A DNA stretch of 64,000 bases from Myxococcales bacterium (GTDB lineage: Bacteria > Myxococcota_A > UBA9160 > UBA4427), in NCBI GenBank assembly GCA_012960035.1, contig DUBZ01000070.1:163102-227101 (forward strand), written 5' to 3'. This document shows, piece after piece, positions 39,444 through 49,235 of this stretch; within the stretch, counting starts at the first letter, position 1; each line of letters opens with the position of its first letter. The translations under genes were made by a program, and so were the position numbers. Under the pieces are notes generated by a model. It worked only from the letters and a program-made list of their open reading frames with translations. It did no database searches and was not told the origin of the DNA.

Positions 39444-40535
39444 GTGATTTCATTTCAACTGACAGAAGAACAAGAGGTCGTTCGCGAAGCCATGCGCGAA
39501 TTCGGCCAGCAAGCGATGGCGCCCATTGCTCGTGATTGCGACGAGAATTCAAGCATCCCCGAAGACTTCCTTGCCAGTGCATGGGATCTCGGTCTGGCGT
39601 TTACCCAGGTCCCCGAAGAATTTGGCGGCGCTGGTGAGCGCTCACCGATCACGAACGCGATCTTGCTCGAAGAACTCGCAGCGGGTGACGCAGCGCTCGC
39701 GGTTGCGGCGCTCGCTCCTTCAGCATTTGTGAACGCCATTGTGGATCAAGGCACCGAAGAACAGAAGGCCGAGTACCTGCCGGCGTTTTGCGGTGACACG
39801 TTCACCACCGCGTCGCTCGCTTGCATCGAGCCCGTAGCCCTTGGAGATCCGGCCAAACCGCGCGCCGTTGCGGAAGAGAAGGGCGAAACCTTCGTCATCT
39901 CGGGCCGCAAGAGCTTTGTCTTGTTTGGCGATCGCGCCACGCACTTCCTCGTTGTTGCACGAAACGGCGGCGGTGTGGATGCCTTCATTGTCCCGCGAGA
40001 CGCGAAGGGACTGACGATTTCTGACCCCGAGCTGAACATGGGGATGAAGGGGCTGACAACTTCGACCCTCGACCTTGAGCAAGTTGAAATTCCGGCGGCA
40101 AACCGTCTCGGCGGTGACGCGGGCTGCGATATTCGACGCATCCTCGACAGCTCACGCGTCGCACTTGCAGCCACGATGCTCGGGCTTTCGCGAACAGTGC
40201 TCGAGTTCTGTGTCCCTTACACGAAGGATCGTGTCGCCTTTGACGAGCCGATCAGTAAGAAGCAGAGCATCGCTTTCCGCATGTCCGAAATGCATATCGA
40301 GATCGAGTCGATGCGCTGGCTCACCTGGAAGGCGGCGAGTGAAATCGAGCAGGGCCTCGACGCGACGCGCTCCGCTTCGTTCGCGTTCAGTTACGCAGCC
40401 GAAAAGAGCATGTGGATCGCCGACAACGGCATCCAGATCCTCGGGGGCCACGGCTTCATCCGCGAGCATCCCGTCGAAATGTGGTTCCGACACGCGCGCA
40501 CGATCAGCGTGCTCGAAGGAACGATTTCCGCATAA
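39444..40535 (+). CDS. Acyl-CoA dehydrogenase (short C-terminus)
   Basis: GTG start after AAAGGAGAACCA; FQLTEEQEVVREAMREFGQQAMAPIARDCD; GIQILGGHGFIREHPVEMWFRHARTISVLEGT. Confidence 0.92.
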   Translation: MISFQLTEEQEVVREAMREFGQQAMAPIARDCDENSSIPEDFLASAWDLGLAFTQVPEEFGGAGERSPITNAILLEELAAGDAALAVAALAPSAFVNAIVDQGTEEQKAEYLPAFCGDTFTTASLACIEPVALGDPAKPRAVAEEKGETFVISGRKSFVLFGDRATHFLVVARNGGGVDAFIVPRDAKGLTISDPELNMGMKGLTTSTLDLEQVEIPAANRLGGDAGCDIRRILDSSRVALAATMLGLSRTVLEFCVPYTKDRVAFDEPISKKQSIAFRMSEMHIEIESMRWLTWKAASEIEQGLDATRSASFAFSYAAEKSMWIADNGIQILGGHGFIREHPVEMWFRHARTISVLEGTISA

Positions 40536-40597
40536 CGCACGGACGCCACGCAAACTTTTCCGTCACCGAGTGACGATTCAAAATAAGAGGAAACACC

Positions 40598-41776
40598 ATG
40601 GTTGATTTTCGACTGTCCGAACGAGATAAGTTGGTTCTCGCGCGCACCCGCGCAGAATCCGAAATTTGTCGCACCTACGCGCGCTTTTACGACGAAAACG
40701 AAGGCGACTTCCCGCCTGACGAACTCCCCGAAGCCGAAGAGTTCTACGCAAACGCGGCGCCGATTCCGGCCGAGGGACTTGGCGACTCGGGAGCTCCGGT
40801 CATGGGAGCGCTCACGCAAGCGGGTCAGAACTGGGGCGACTACTCGGTGCGCATGCGCCGGACCTCGACCGCAGGGCTTGGCAATGCAGCACTGGCTGCC
40901 GCGGGTACGCCCGAGCAAAACGAGAAGTGGCAAAAGCTGATTCTCTCGATGGCGATCACCGAGCCGGGTTGTGGCTCTGATCCGTCGCGGGTGCAGACGA
41001 CTGCCGAACTCGACGGTGACGAATGGGTGATCAACGGAGAGAAGATCTTTGTGACCACTGGCATCCGAGCGAAGGGTGTTGTGATCTGGGCGACGCTTGA
41101 TCGGTCCGCCGGTCGCGCGGGCATTAAGTCGTTCCTCGTCGAAAAGGAAACGCCCGGCTTCGAAGTACCACACAAAGAAAAGAAGCTCGGCATCCGCGCA
41201 GACGACACCGCGGTCTACGTCTTCAAGGACTGCCGCATTCCGCGCGGCAACTTGCTCGGTGGGAACGAAGAGATCCCGAAAGGCGGGGGCTCGGGTGGTT
41301 TCCGTGGCGTCATGAAGACGTTCAACATGACGCGTCCGATGACAGCCGCGTTCGGTCTCGGCATCGCCGAAGCTGCGCTCGACTTTACCCGAGAGCACTT
41401 GAACGAAGCGGATATTGAGGTCGACTACGGTGCGATGCCTTCGAGCGAAACTGGCGCCGCCACAAAATTCAAACAGCTTGAAGCGCTGTACGAAGCGTCC
41501 ATGCTCACGACACTGAGGGCCTGCTGGCTCGCCGGGGCCGCACTGCCGAACAACATGGAGTCGTCCGTGTGTAAGGCGCATGCGGGTAGTGCGGTGCGAC
41601 GCATCACCCAGGGCTGCATCGAGATCCTCGGTCCGATCGGGATCTCACGCGACCACTTGATCGAGAAGTGGATGCGTGACTGCCGGATCACCGACATCTA
41701 CGAAGGTACGGGTGAGATTCAGCGTCTCATCATCGCGCGGGGTTTGCTCGACTACACACGTGCCGATCTGAACTAG
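40598..41776 (+). CDS. Acyl-CoA dehydrogenase
   Basis: MAITEPGCGSDPSRVQTTAELDGDEWVINGEKIFVTTG; ITDIYEGTGEIQRLIIARGLL. Confidence 0.95.
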   Translation: MVDFRLSERDKLVLARTRAESEICRTYARFYDENEGDFPPDELPEAEEFYANAAPIPAEGLGDSGAPVMGALTQAGQNWGDYSVRMRRTSTAGLGNAALAAAGTPEQNEKWQKLILSMAITEPGCGSDPSRVQTTAELDGDEWVINGEKIFVTTGIRAKGVVIWATLDRSAGRAGIKSFLVEKETPGFEVPHKEKKLGIRADDTAVYVFKDCRIPRGNLLGGNEEIPKGGGSGGFRGVMKTFNMTRPMTAAFGLGIAEAALDFTREHLNEADIEVDYGAMPSSETGAATKFKQLEALYEASMLTTLRACWLAGAALPNNMESSVCKAHAGSAVRRITQGCIEILGPIGISRDHLIEKWMRDCRITDIYEGTGEIQRLIIARGLLDYTRADLN

Positions 41777-41816
41777 AGCCGGGTTCGCCCGACGCTGGGC
41801 AAATAGAACACAAGAG

Positions 41817-41852
41817 GGCCGTCGGATGTAGATCCGGCGGCCTTCATTATTT
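41817..41852 (+). terminator. Rho-independent-like terminator after the acyl-CoA dehydrogenase pair
   Basis: GGCCGTCGGAT GTAG ATCCGGCGGCC TTCATTATTT. Confidence 0.7.
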
Positions 41853-41869
41853 TGTGTACTTCATCGCGA

Positions 41870-42258
41870 TTACGAGTCGAGTAGAGCGGGTAGGACCAAC
41901 TCGAGACGCGTCCGCAGTGCTTCGAATGCGCGAAAGATTCTAAGAACGAGTTTTGCGGTCTCGACGGGCTCGTCTGCACCGGCGGTTTCCAGCACCGGTG
42001 CGAACTGTTCGATCAGGCGATGTGACCGCGCTCGGTACTCGCGGCCTAACTCATCGTTGCGCGCCGCGTACAAGATCAACTTGTACTCGGCCATGATCGC
42101 TCGGGGTCAAGAAAATCGCGCTGCTGAAAACGAACGAGAAATTCGATGATCGACTCCTCGCCGGTGCTTGCGAGGTCTTCGAACGTTGTCGTCAATGTCG
42201 CGTTCACGGTCCCGATGTAATGGCGGAATGCGCGGAGAACAATACACACCGCTGGCAT
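41870..42258 (-). pseudogene. Possible TetR-family regulator remnant split over two frames
   Basis: FRHYIGTVNATLTTTFEDLASTGEESIIEFLVRF then, in another frame, LILYAARNDELGREYRARSHRLIEQFAPVLETAGADEPVETAKLVLRIF; TetR-like order, N-terminal HTH missing. Confidence 0.35.
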
Positions 42259-42318
42259 ATGCGAATTTCCCGCTAGTCTTCCGGCCCTGAATCACAACCG
42301 CGCCGAGGGGAATCTGCC

Positions 42319-43299
42319 GTGAAAGCCATCGTAATCGAACAGCCGGGTGACGAGTCGTGCATGAAGCTCGGAGAAGCTGCATCTCCCGACATGCGCCCAG
42401 GTGCGATTCGCATTCGCGTCGCGGCCTGCGCGGTCAACCGCGCCGACTTGTTGCAGCGCCAGGGATTTTATCCGCCACCCCCCGGTGCTTCTGAAATCCT
42501 CGGGCTCGAGTGTGCCGGGGAAGTGGTTGAGGTTGCGAGCGACGTGACGAACTTTGCAGTCGGAGACCGTGCGATGGCCCTTCTCGCGGGCGGTGGATAT
42601 TCAGAAGACGTGGTTGTCTCTGCCGGCAGCGCGATGAAGGTTCCCGAACGTCTCAGTTACGAACAAGCCGCTGCCGTCCCCGAAGTCTTTCTGACGGTTT
42701 TCTTGAATGTGTTTCAACTCGCGGGACTCCAGGCAGGCGACACTGCACTGGTTCATGGCGGCGGCAGCGGGATCGGCACCGCGTTTATTCAGCTCGTCAA
42801 AGAAGCCGGCGCAAGGTGCATCATCACGGCCGGCAGCGAAGAGAAGTGTAAGCGCTGCCTTGAACTGGGCGCCGACGTCGCGGTGAACTATCGAGAGGGC
42901 GACTTCGTGGCCGAGGCCAAGGCCGCCACTGGAGGAGCCGGCGTCGACGTGATCCTCGATTCGATCGGAGGCTCATACCTCGCGCAAAATCTCGATGCCC
43001 TCGCGATCGGTGGACGGCTCGTGCTGATCGGTTTGATGGGCGGCGCCAAAGCCGAAATTCCCCTTGGTATGGTGCTCGCGAAGCGATTGCAGGTGCTCGG
43101 CTCCACCCTTCGCGCACGTCCCGACGCTGAAAAAGCTGCGATCGTAACGGGGCTGCTCGAACAGTTTGGGGCGGCGCTCGAAGCGGGCACGATCGGCCCC
43201 ATTGTCGATCGCGTCATGTCGCTGGCGGATGCCGGGGACGCACATCGCTTGATCAAGGCGAGCGAGCACTTCGGCAAGGTCGTCTTGTCCGTCCGCTGA
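42319..43299 (+). CDS. Zinc-independent NAD(P)H quinone oxidoreductase (PIG3-like)
   Basis: MKAIVIEQPGDESCMKLGEA...NRADLLQRQGFYPPPPGASEILGLECAGEV; GGGSGIGTAFIQLVKEAGA. Confidence 0.94.
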   Translation: MKAIVIEQPGDESCMKLGEAASPDMRPGAIRIRVAACAVNRADLLQRQGFYPPPPGASEILGLECAGEVVEVASDVTNFAVGDRAMALLAGGGYSEDVVVSAGSAMKVPERLSYEQAAAVPEVFLTVFLNVFQLAGLQAGDTALVHGGGSGIGTAFIQLVKEAGARCIITAGSEEKCKRCLELGADVAVNYREGDFVAEAKAATGGAGVDVILDSIGGSYLAQNLDALAIGGRLVLIGLMGGAKAEIPLGMVLAKRLQVLGSTLRARPDAEKAAIVTGLLEQFGAALEAGTIGPIVDRVMSLADAGDAHRLIKASEHFGKVVLSVR

Positions 43300-43425
43300 T
43301 TCTCAAGTCCGCTGCAATTCGGACGGCCTGAACACCGCGCATAACTCGCAGCGGCGAGGGTTCAATCCGCTACGTTACCGGCCCCCGAAACTTGGGCGAC
43401 CTCAAAACTTGGAGCAAGAAAACGA

Positions 43426-43866
43426 ATGGCAACGACACAACGAACTTTCGGAATCGTAAAGCCCGACGCGACCGCCGCAGGCAACGCGGGCAAGATTCTG
43501 GCCCGCATCGAAGAGAACGGACTCAAGATCATCGCGATGAAGCTCATGCACCTGAGCGAAGCTCAGGCCAAGGGCTTCTACGCCGTACACAAAGAGCGCC
43601 CGTTCTTCGGTGAACTCGTCACGTTCATGACTGAAGGCCCGATCGTCGCGGTCGTAATGGAAGGCGACAACGCGATCCAACGCTGGCGCGACCTGATGGG
43701 GCCGACCAACTCCGACGAAGCGCCCGCCGGCACCATCCGCGGTGACTTCGGCAGCGGCATCGAGCGCAATGCATCCCACGGTTCGGACGCCCCGGAAACC
43801 GCCGCACTCGAAATCGCGTACTTCTTCAACGCAACGGAAATCCAGGCACCGACCGAAGCGCTTTAA
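43426..43866 (+). CDS. ndk: Nucleoside diphosphate kinase
   Basis: [59 protein letters not shown] active-site region. Confidence 0.97.
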   Translation: MATTQRTFGIVKPDATAAGNAGKILARIEENGLKIIAMKLMHLSEAQAKGFYAVHKERPFFGELVTFMTEGPIVAVVMEGDNAIQRWRDLMGPTNSDEAPAGTIRGDFGSGIERNASHGSDAPETAALEIAYFFNATEIQAPTEAL

Positions 43867-43881
43867 CGCTTCAGGCGCTGC

Positions 43882-43930
43882 GAAAAACGAAGGGCGAACT
43901 GGACATCAGTCTGGTTCGCCCTTTTTCGTT
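43882..43930 (+). terminator. Rho-independent-like terminator after ndk
   Basis: AACGAAGGGCGAAC ... GTTCGCCCTTTTTCGTT long stem with T-run. Confidence 0.85.
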
Positions 43931-44194
43931 GTGTCTGCGGAGTGCCGGTGCGGCGGCGATGATGTCTACGCAGGAGAAGGGGTCTCTGGCTAGGGGCGGT
44001 TTGTCGGGCTCAACGCAAAAGTAGGCACCGGCGGAACGTCGCGATCGGAGCAGGGGCCAAACGCGCTAGCGATGATTCGCAGGCGCTTGGGAACCGTGAG
44101 TTTTCGGAATCGGGAACGGGAGAACTTCGGCCAGGCGAAACCCTGAGTGGCTGAGTGCCCGGGTGATAGAGCGGGCCTCTCGGCCGAGTGGCGG

Positions 44195-44350
44195 TTACGC
44201 GTACGCTCGGGCCATCAGCAGAAGCAGGCCTACGTAGGTAACGGTCAACCACAAGTTGTGACTCTTGAGTGCGCGGCTCACTTCGACTTTCCCCTCAGAT
44301 TTTCGGTTGACTGCGGTCGTGGTGGCCACAGCTTGGTTGACTTGATTCAC
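44195..44350 (-). CDS. Possible 51-aa single-TM small protein (GTG start)
   Basis: MNQVNQAVATTTAVNRKSEGKVEVSRALKSHNLWLTVTYVGLLLLMARAYA; GGCGGA upstream; no homology assessed. Confidence 0.25.
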   Translation of the reverse strand: MNQVNQAVATTTAVNRKSEGKVEVSRALKSHNLWLTVTYVGLLLLMARAYA

Positions 44351-44558
44351 TTCATGGGTTCCGCCGCTGCGCAAGAGGTGCCTGCGGCGCGCGGTACCCT
44401 AGACTCTCTTTCGTGATTCATCCAATGTTCTTTAGATATCGGCGAAAGTTTTTTTGACGATGTGCGTAAAGTCACATGAAACGAGACAATTCGCGCAGGA
44501 GTGCGACCGGGTGTTGGAGTCTGAGGGGGCGGCGCTTGATGCCGATCGGTCGGGTGAC

Positions 44559-45368
44559 TCAGCTTCCGACGAACTTTGGCGCACGTCGTTCTTTGGCCGC
44601 GGCAATGCCTTCGAGCATGTCGTCGGTCTCGAAGCAGACGGCTTGCTCCGCCGCCTCAAAGTCGAGCTGTGACGACAAATCGACGTCCGGGGAGTGCGCG
44701 AGCCCCTTTTTGAGCGACCGGGTCGCTGCTGGAGAGCAACTGGCGATTTCGCGCGCTACGGCGATCGTGGCCGGAAGCACCTCTTCAGTGGGGAGGCAGC
44801 GGTTGGCGAGGCCTATGGCCGCGGCCTCTTCCCCACCCACGATGCGGCTGGTGTACATCAGCTCTGCGGCCATAGCGGGTCCGACAAGGCGGGGGAGGGT
44901 CCACGACGCGCCCATGCCAGGGTGAAGTCCCAACTTGGTGAAGTTCAGCCCAACCTTCGATTCGTGGGCGATGTATCGGATGTCACAACCCAGGGCGACG
45001 CACAGCCCCGCGCCGATCGCATGGCCGTTGATCGCGGCCAGGGTTGGGACCGGCAAGTTCCGTACGGACAGGAATAGACCGTAGAAGTCCCGCATAAAGT
45101 CGCGGACTTCGTCTCGAGCGTTTCCCGCGTGGGCCTTGTCGGCGAGTCCGCTGATCATGTCCAGGTCGCCACCGGCAGAAAACGCGGTGCCGCTTCCGGT
45201 CAGTACGACTGCCCGCATCTGGGTGTCGCCCTCGAGTTCAGCAATTTTGTCCCGAAATGCCTCGCCCATGGCTTTCGTCATGGCATTTCTCCGGGGCGGG
45301 TCGTTGAAGGTGAGGATCACGACCTCGTCTTCGCGGGTTTCGTCGATGAGCGGGGCAGTTTCGGACAC
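44559..45368 (-). CDS. Enoyl-CoA hydratase/isomerase family protein
   Basis: VVILTFNDPPRRNAMTKAMGEAF; AVVLTGSGTAFSAGGDLDMI; INGHAIGAGLCVALGCDIRYIA. Confidence 0.94.
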   Translation of the reverse strand: MSETAPLIDETREDEVVILTFNDPPRRNAMTKAMGEAFRDKIAELEGDTQMRAVVLTGSGTAFSAGGDLDMISGLADKAHAGNARDEVRDFMRDFYGLFLSVRNLPVPTLAAINGHAIGAGLCVALGCDIRYIAHESKVGLNFTKLGLHPGMGASWTLPRLVGPAMAAELMYTSRIVGGEEAAAIGLANRCLPTEEVLPATIAVAREIASCSPAATRSLKKGLAHSPDVDLSSQLDFEAAEQAVCFETDDMLEGIAAAKERRAPKFVGS

Positions 45369-45479
45369 GAGGGACTCCTGGCGAGGTTTGGGGGGCGCAA
45401 AGCAAAACGCACCGGAGGGTAGCGATCCCTCCGGTGCGTCAAGTGTTGCGAGTGCCGATTGGGCCTGGGTCTTGTGACC

Positions 45480-46859
45480 TCAGTCCTGGGCGCGGCGCAG
45501 AAACGCCGGTTCCTCTGTGTCTTCGTCTTCATCCTCGTTTCGGCGTCGCAAGAACGCCGGGGTGTCGAGTTCGTCTTCGAAAGGTGATGCGAAACCACCG
45601 GCATTCGCCGTAGCGTCGGCCAACTCGTCGTCGCTCACCGGGATTGGCTCGAGATCCAGGTCGATGATCTGCTGAACATCGGCTGCCGCCGCCGGTGCTG
45701 CGGCGCGAGCCGCGTTGGCTGCTGCTTCCCGCCGAAGCGACGTGACGTTGTCTTGGGGCAGTTGCGGTGCGCGCACTTCGTCTTCGAAGGTTTTTCGCCC
45801 GCGCGGAGGTCGGGTTCGACTTTCCTGACCTTCGAGGCCCGTCGCGATCACCGTCACCCGCACTTCGTCCTTGCCCATCGTTTCGTCGATGACGGCACCG
45901 AAGATGATGTTCGCATCTTCGTGCGCGGCTTCTTGCACGAGCGTCGAAGCTTCGTTCACTTCGAACAGCGTCATGCTGTCGCTTCCCGTGATGTTGATGA
46001 GCACGCCTCGTGCACCCTCGATCGAAAGATCTTCGAGGAGCGGACTCGAGATTGCCGACTGTGCTGCGTCGACGGCTCGCGAATCGCCGGTACCCACTCC
46101 GGTGCCCATCATTGCGACACCCGCTTCGTTCATCACGGTGCGAACGTCGGCGAAGTCGAGGTTGATGAGACCATGGATCGTGATCAAGTCCGAAATGCCG
46201 CGAACTGCGTTGAGCAACACATCATCAGCAAGAGTGAAGGCGTCTTTAATCGCCGTGCCCTTGCCTGCGAGTGCAAGCAGTCGTTGGTTGGGGATCGTGA
46301 TCAGTGTATCGACGACTTGGTGTAGTTCGCCGAGGCCACGCTCGCCGTGCTTCGAGCGAACCTTGCCTTCGAACATGAACGGCTTCGTCACAACACCAAC
46401 AGTGAGTGCGCCAATCTCTCGCGCAACTTCAGCAACGATGGGTGCTGCGCCAGTCCCCGTGCCCCCTCCCATGCCGGCAGTCACGAAGACCATGTCTGCA
46501 CCTTCGAGCACTTCGCGCAAACGCTCGCGTGCTTCGAGTGCCGACGCGCGTCCGCGGTCGGGGTTTGCACCGCAGCCGAGACCGCGGGTGACCTCGGCGC
46601 CGAGTTGAATCTTTGTCGGTGCCAGGTTGTGTTTGAGTGCTTGTGCGTCGGTGTTGGCCGCAATGAACTCGACCCCCTTGAGCCCGCAACGCATCATCGT
46701 GTTGAGCGCGTTACCGCCGCCGCCGCCAACGCCAATCACTTTGATGGTGGCCATCTGGCTTGCCGACTCTTCAAATTCGAGAAAATCGTCTGCCCCTTCG
46801 GGTCCGAGTTCCAGGAGATTGACGGATTCTTTGTTCTTGTTGCGATTCTTCTTACTCAT
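45480..46859 (-). CDS. ftsZ: Cell division protein FtsZ
   Basis: [46 protein letters not shown]-terminal PAFLRR peptides. Confidence 0.98.
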   Translation of the reverse strand: MSKKNRNKNKESVNLLELGPEGADDFLEFEESASQMATIKVIGVGGGGGNALNTMMRCGLKGVEFIAANTDAQALKHNLAPTKIQLGAEVTRGLGCGANPDRGRASALEARERLREVLEGADMVFVTAGMGGGTGTGAAPIVAEVAREIGALTVGVVTKPFMFEGKVRSKHGERGLGELHQVVDTLITIPNQRLLALAGKGTAIKDAFTLADDVLLNAVRGISDLITIHGLINLDFADVRTVMNEAGVAMMGTGVGTGDSRAVDAAQSAISSPLLEDLSIEGARGVLINITGSDSMTLFEVNEASTLVQEAAHEDANIIFGAVIDETMGKDEVRVTVIATGLEGQESRTRPPRGRKTFEDEVRAPQLPQDNVTSLRREAAANAARAAAPAAAADVQQIIDLDLEPIPVSDDELADATANAGGFASPFEDELDTPAFLRRRNEDEDEDTEEPAFLRRAQD

Positions 46860-46993
46860 TGGTTGTCCTCTCGCGTGCGTTCAGGAAGGCTTAGGCGCCC
46901 CGAATGTAACACCAATTGTCGTTTATGTATCTCTTCTTTTGGGTTTTGCGACTGCGAGTCGGGACCAAAATCGGGCCGAATCGCAAGCCGCGG

Positions 46994-48229
46994 CTAGGCG
47001 AATTCGGCGTAGAACCAGTCGCGCATGCGCTGCTTTACCCGGCCAAAGATCGATTCGTCTCGGATCCGGAAGCCTCGGAACCGACTCGACTCCTGAGAAA
47101 ATCCGTAGTTCACGAGGCCGACACCGGTCGCATACATGGGGCTGCGAACAATCTCGAGGAGTCCTCCAACGTTCTCCGGAGAACCGAGTCGCACCGGTGC
47201 TTCGAAGATCTCTTCCGCGAGTTCCGAGATGCCCGCAAGTGCTGAGGCGCCACCTGTGAGCACGATACCCGACGGAATGCGGTCGGCGAGGCCAGATCGG
47301 ACGATCTCCTGACGCGCGAGCGACAGGATTTCTTCCGCACGGGGCTCGATGATTTCGCACAGAATCTTGCGCGAAACTTCCCGCGGCCGACGTCCACCGA
47401 CCGACGGCACGGTGAGCACATCGTCGCTCGCCAGGTACCGCGCGGACGCGACGCCGAACGTTTTTTTGATCCGCTCGGCTTCGTCGAACGGTGTTCGTAA
47501 ACCGATCGCGATGTCGTTGGTCAGGTGGTAGCCACCTAGGCTGAGAACGGCCGTATTTTTGATCGAGCCGTCGGCGAAAACCGCGATATCCGTGGTTCCG
47601 CCACCAATGTCGATCATGCACACGCCGAGATCACGCTCGTCACTTGAAAGCACCGCCTGCGCCGAAGCCAAAGGCTCGAGCACAATGTCGATCACGTTAA
47701 GGCCTGCCTTGTTGCAGGACTTCACGATGTTTTGGGCGCTGGTGACCGCCGCCGTCACGATGTGGATCTTCGACTCGAGTCGAACCCCACTCATGCCGAG
47801 CGGTTCGCGGATCCCGTCTTGATCATCAATCACGAATTCTTGGGGAATGACGTGAATGACTTCGCGGTCCATTGGGATGGCGACAGCTTTTGCCGCATCA
47901 ATTACCCGTCGGATGTCGCTCTGTCGCACTTCGCGATCTTTGAGCGCCACCACACCGTGCGAGTTGAAGCCGCGAATATGTCCGCCCGCGATGCCGGCGT
48001 AGACCGATGCAATTTCGCAGTCGGCCATCATTTCCGCTTCTTCAACCGCCATCTTGATTGACTGCACGGTGGCGTCGATGTCGACAACGACGCCCTTGCG
48101 CAAGCCCTTCGAGATGTGGGTTCCAGTGCCGATGATGTCGACGCTGTCCCCTTTCCGCTCTGCGACAATTGCGCAGATTTTCGTCGTGCCAATGTCCAAA
48201 CCTACAATGAGGTCGTCTTTCCGTGCCAT
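46994..48229 (-). CDS. ftsA: Cell division protein FtsA
   Basis: DDLIVGLDIGTTKICAIVAERKGDSVDIIGTG; CMIDIGGGTTDIAVFADGSI; IVLTGGASALAGISELAEEIF. Confidence 0.97.
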   Translation of the reverse strand: MARKDDLIVGLDIGTTKICAIVAERKGDSVDIIGTGTHISKGLRKGVVVDIDATVQSIKMAVEEAEMMADCEIASVYAGIAGGHIRGFNSHGVVALKDREVRQSDIRRVIDAAKAVAIPMDREVIHVIPQEFVIDDQDGIREPLGMSGVRLESKIHIVTAAVTSAQNIVKSCNKAGLNVIDIVLEPLASAQAVLSSDERDLGVCMIDIGGGTTDIAVFADGSIKNTAVLSLGGYHLTNDIAIGLRTPFDEAERIKKTFGVASARYLASDDVLTVPSVGGRRPREVSRKILCEIIEPRAEEILSLARQEIVRSGLADRIPSGIVLTGGASALAGISELAEEIFEAPVRLGSPENVGGLLEIVRSPMYATGVGLVNYGFSQESSRFRGFRIRDESIFGRVKQRMRDWFYAEFA

Positions 48230-48320
48230 TGTTCACCCCCCATGAACGGCCGCGGTTTCCCGAACGGCCAGCTTTGGACGAACGCGCGAATCCACGCGAG
48301 CCCGCCACTTTTGGTCTCCC

Positions 48321-49235
48321 TCATCTCGAGGGTGACCGACTTCGCAGAACCGCCTGGTTCGCAAAGCGAAGATCGATTTCCTCTGCAGCTCGTGCAGCCG
48401 GCATGTTCGAGGTGAGCAGCAGAGACAACTTTTCGAGGCGAGGTTCGAGTTCGTCCTCACCCAAGATCACGGTGCGCGGGAGCTCCTGTGAATGAAGCAC
48501 CCAACCCAGTCCCGCCTGTTGCGACGGCAATTCGATTTCCCGCGCCTCACGATCTGATCCATTCGTCTGCCGGATAAGTGCTGCAAGCCAAAGCGCGCGT
48601 AACAGCTGCGGGTCGGCCTGGTCCGTAGGAAGAACGGTGGCGCTTCGCAGTCGGGGCAAGCGACTCCAGTCGTTGGCCTGAGCGCGCGCGAACGGTGTGC
48701 CGGTCGTGTCGACGAGACGCAGCACATCGCCTCCGCCTTCGACTTCGGGTGCACGCACGATGGCGACGGGCTCTCGTTCTTCGACGCGCAGGATAAGTTT
48801 GCCGTGAGGGAGTGCTGCGACCGTTGCGCTGCGGATCATTTCGTGTGCGTTCAGTGCAGCGGCAACCTTCGCGGTGTCGATCTCGCTCGCGAGCATGCCA
48901 GGGGCAAGACCGCTCGCCGCGGCGACGCGGCCCGCACTCAAACGTTCATGACCCTGTACTGCCAACCCTCGAACGCGTACGGGAGCCTCGTTCGAGGCGT
49001 CCCCTTGCATCTCCGCGACCACGTACTGGCTCATCGCTGTCCCCGTAAACAGTGCGAGGAGAAACAAGGCTGCGAGGACCTGACGGAAGCTGACCCACCG
49101 GGCAAAGCGCTGAACACCGCCCGGATCTACGGAAACCCACCGGCGAGAAGTCAGCGGGTTGCGGGAACGCTTCTGCGCAAGCCGCGCTACGACCGAACTC
49201 TGACCCCGTGCACCGGCCCTACGTTTTGGGCTCAT
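48321..49235 (-). CDS. ftsQ: Cell division protein FtsQ/DivIB (POTRA)
   Basis: Position between murB and ftsA; single TM then VRVRGLAVQGHERLSAGRVAAASGLAPGMLASEIDTAKVAAALNAHEMIRSATVAALPHGKLILRVEEREPVAIV. Confidence 0.92.
   Translation of the reverse strand: MSPKRRAGARGQSSVVARLAQKRSRNPLTSRRWVSVDPGGVQRFARWVSFRQVLAALFLLALFTGTAMSQYVVAEMQGDASNEAPVRVRGLAVQGHERLSAGRVAAASGLAPGMLASEIDTAKVAAALNAHEMIRSATVAALPHGKLILRVEEREPVAIVRAPEVEGGGDVLRLVDTTGTPFARAQANDWSRLPRLRSATVLPTDQADPQLLRALWLAALIRQTNGSDREAREIELPSQQAGLGWVLHSQELPRTVILGEDELEPRLEKLSLLLTSNMPAARAAEEIDLRFANQAVLRSRSPSR

Noticed and set aside
40391-41581. 396-aa minus-strand ORF antisense to acyl-CoA dehydrogenase
   Set aside because: Shadow ORF; no coherent domain and overlaps a strong ACAD CDS.
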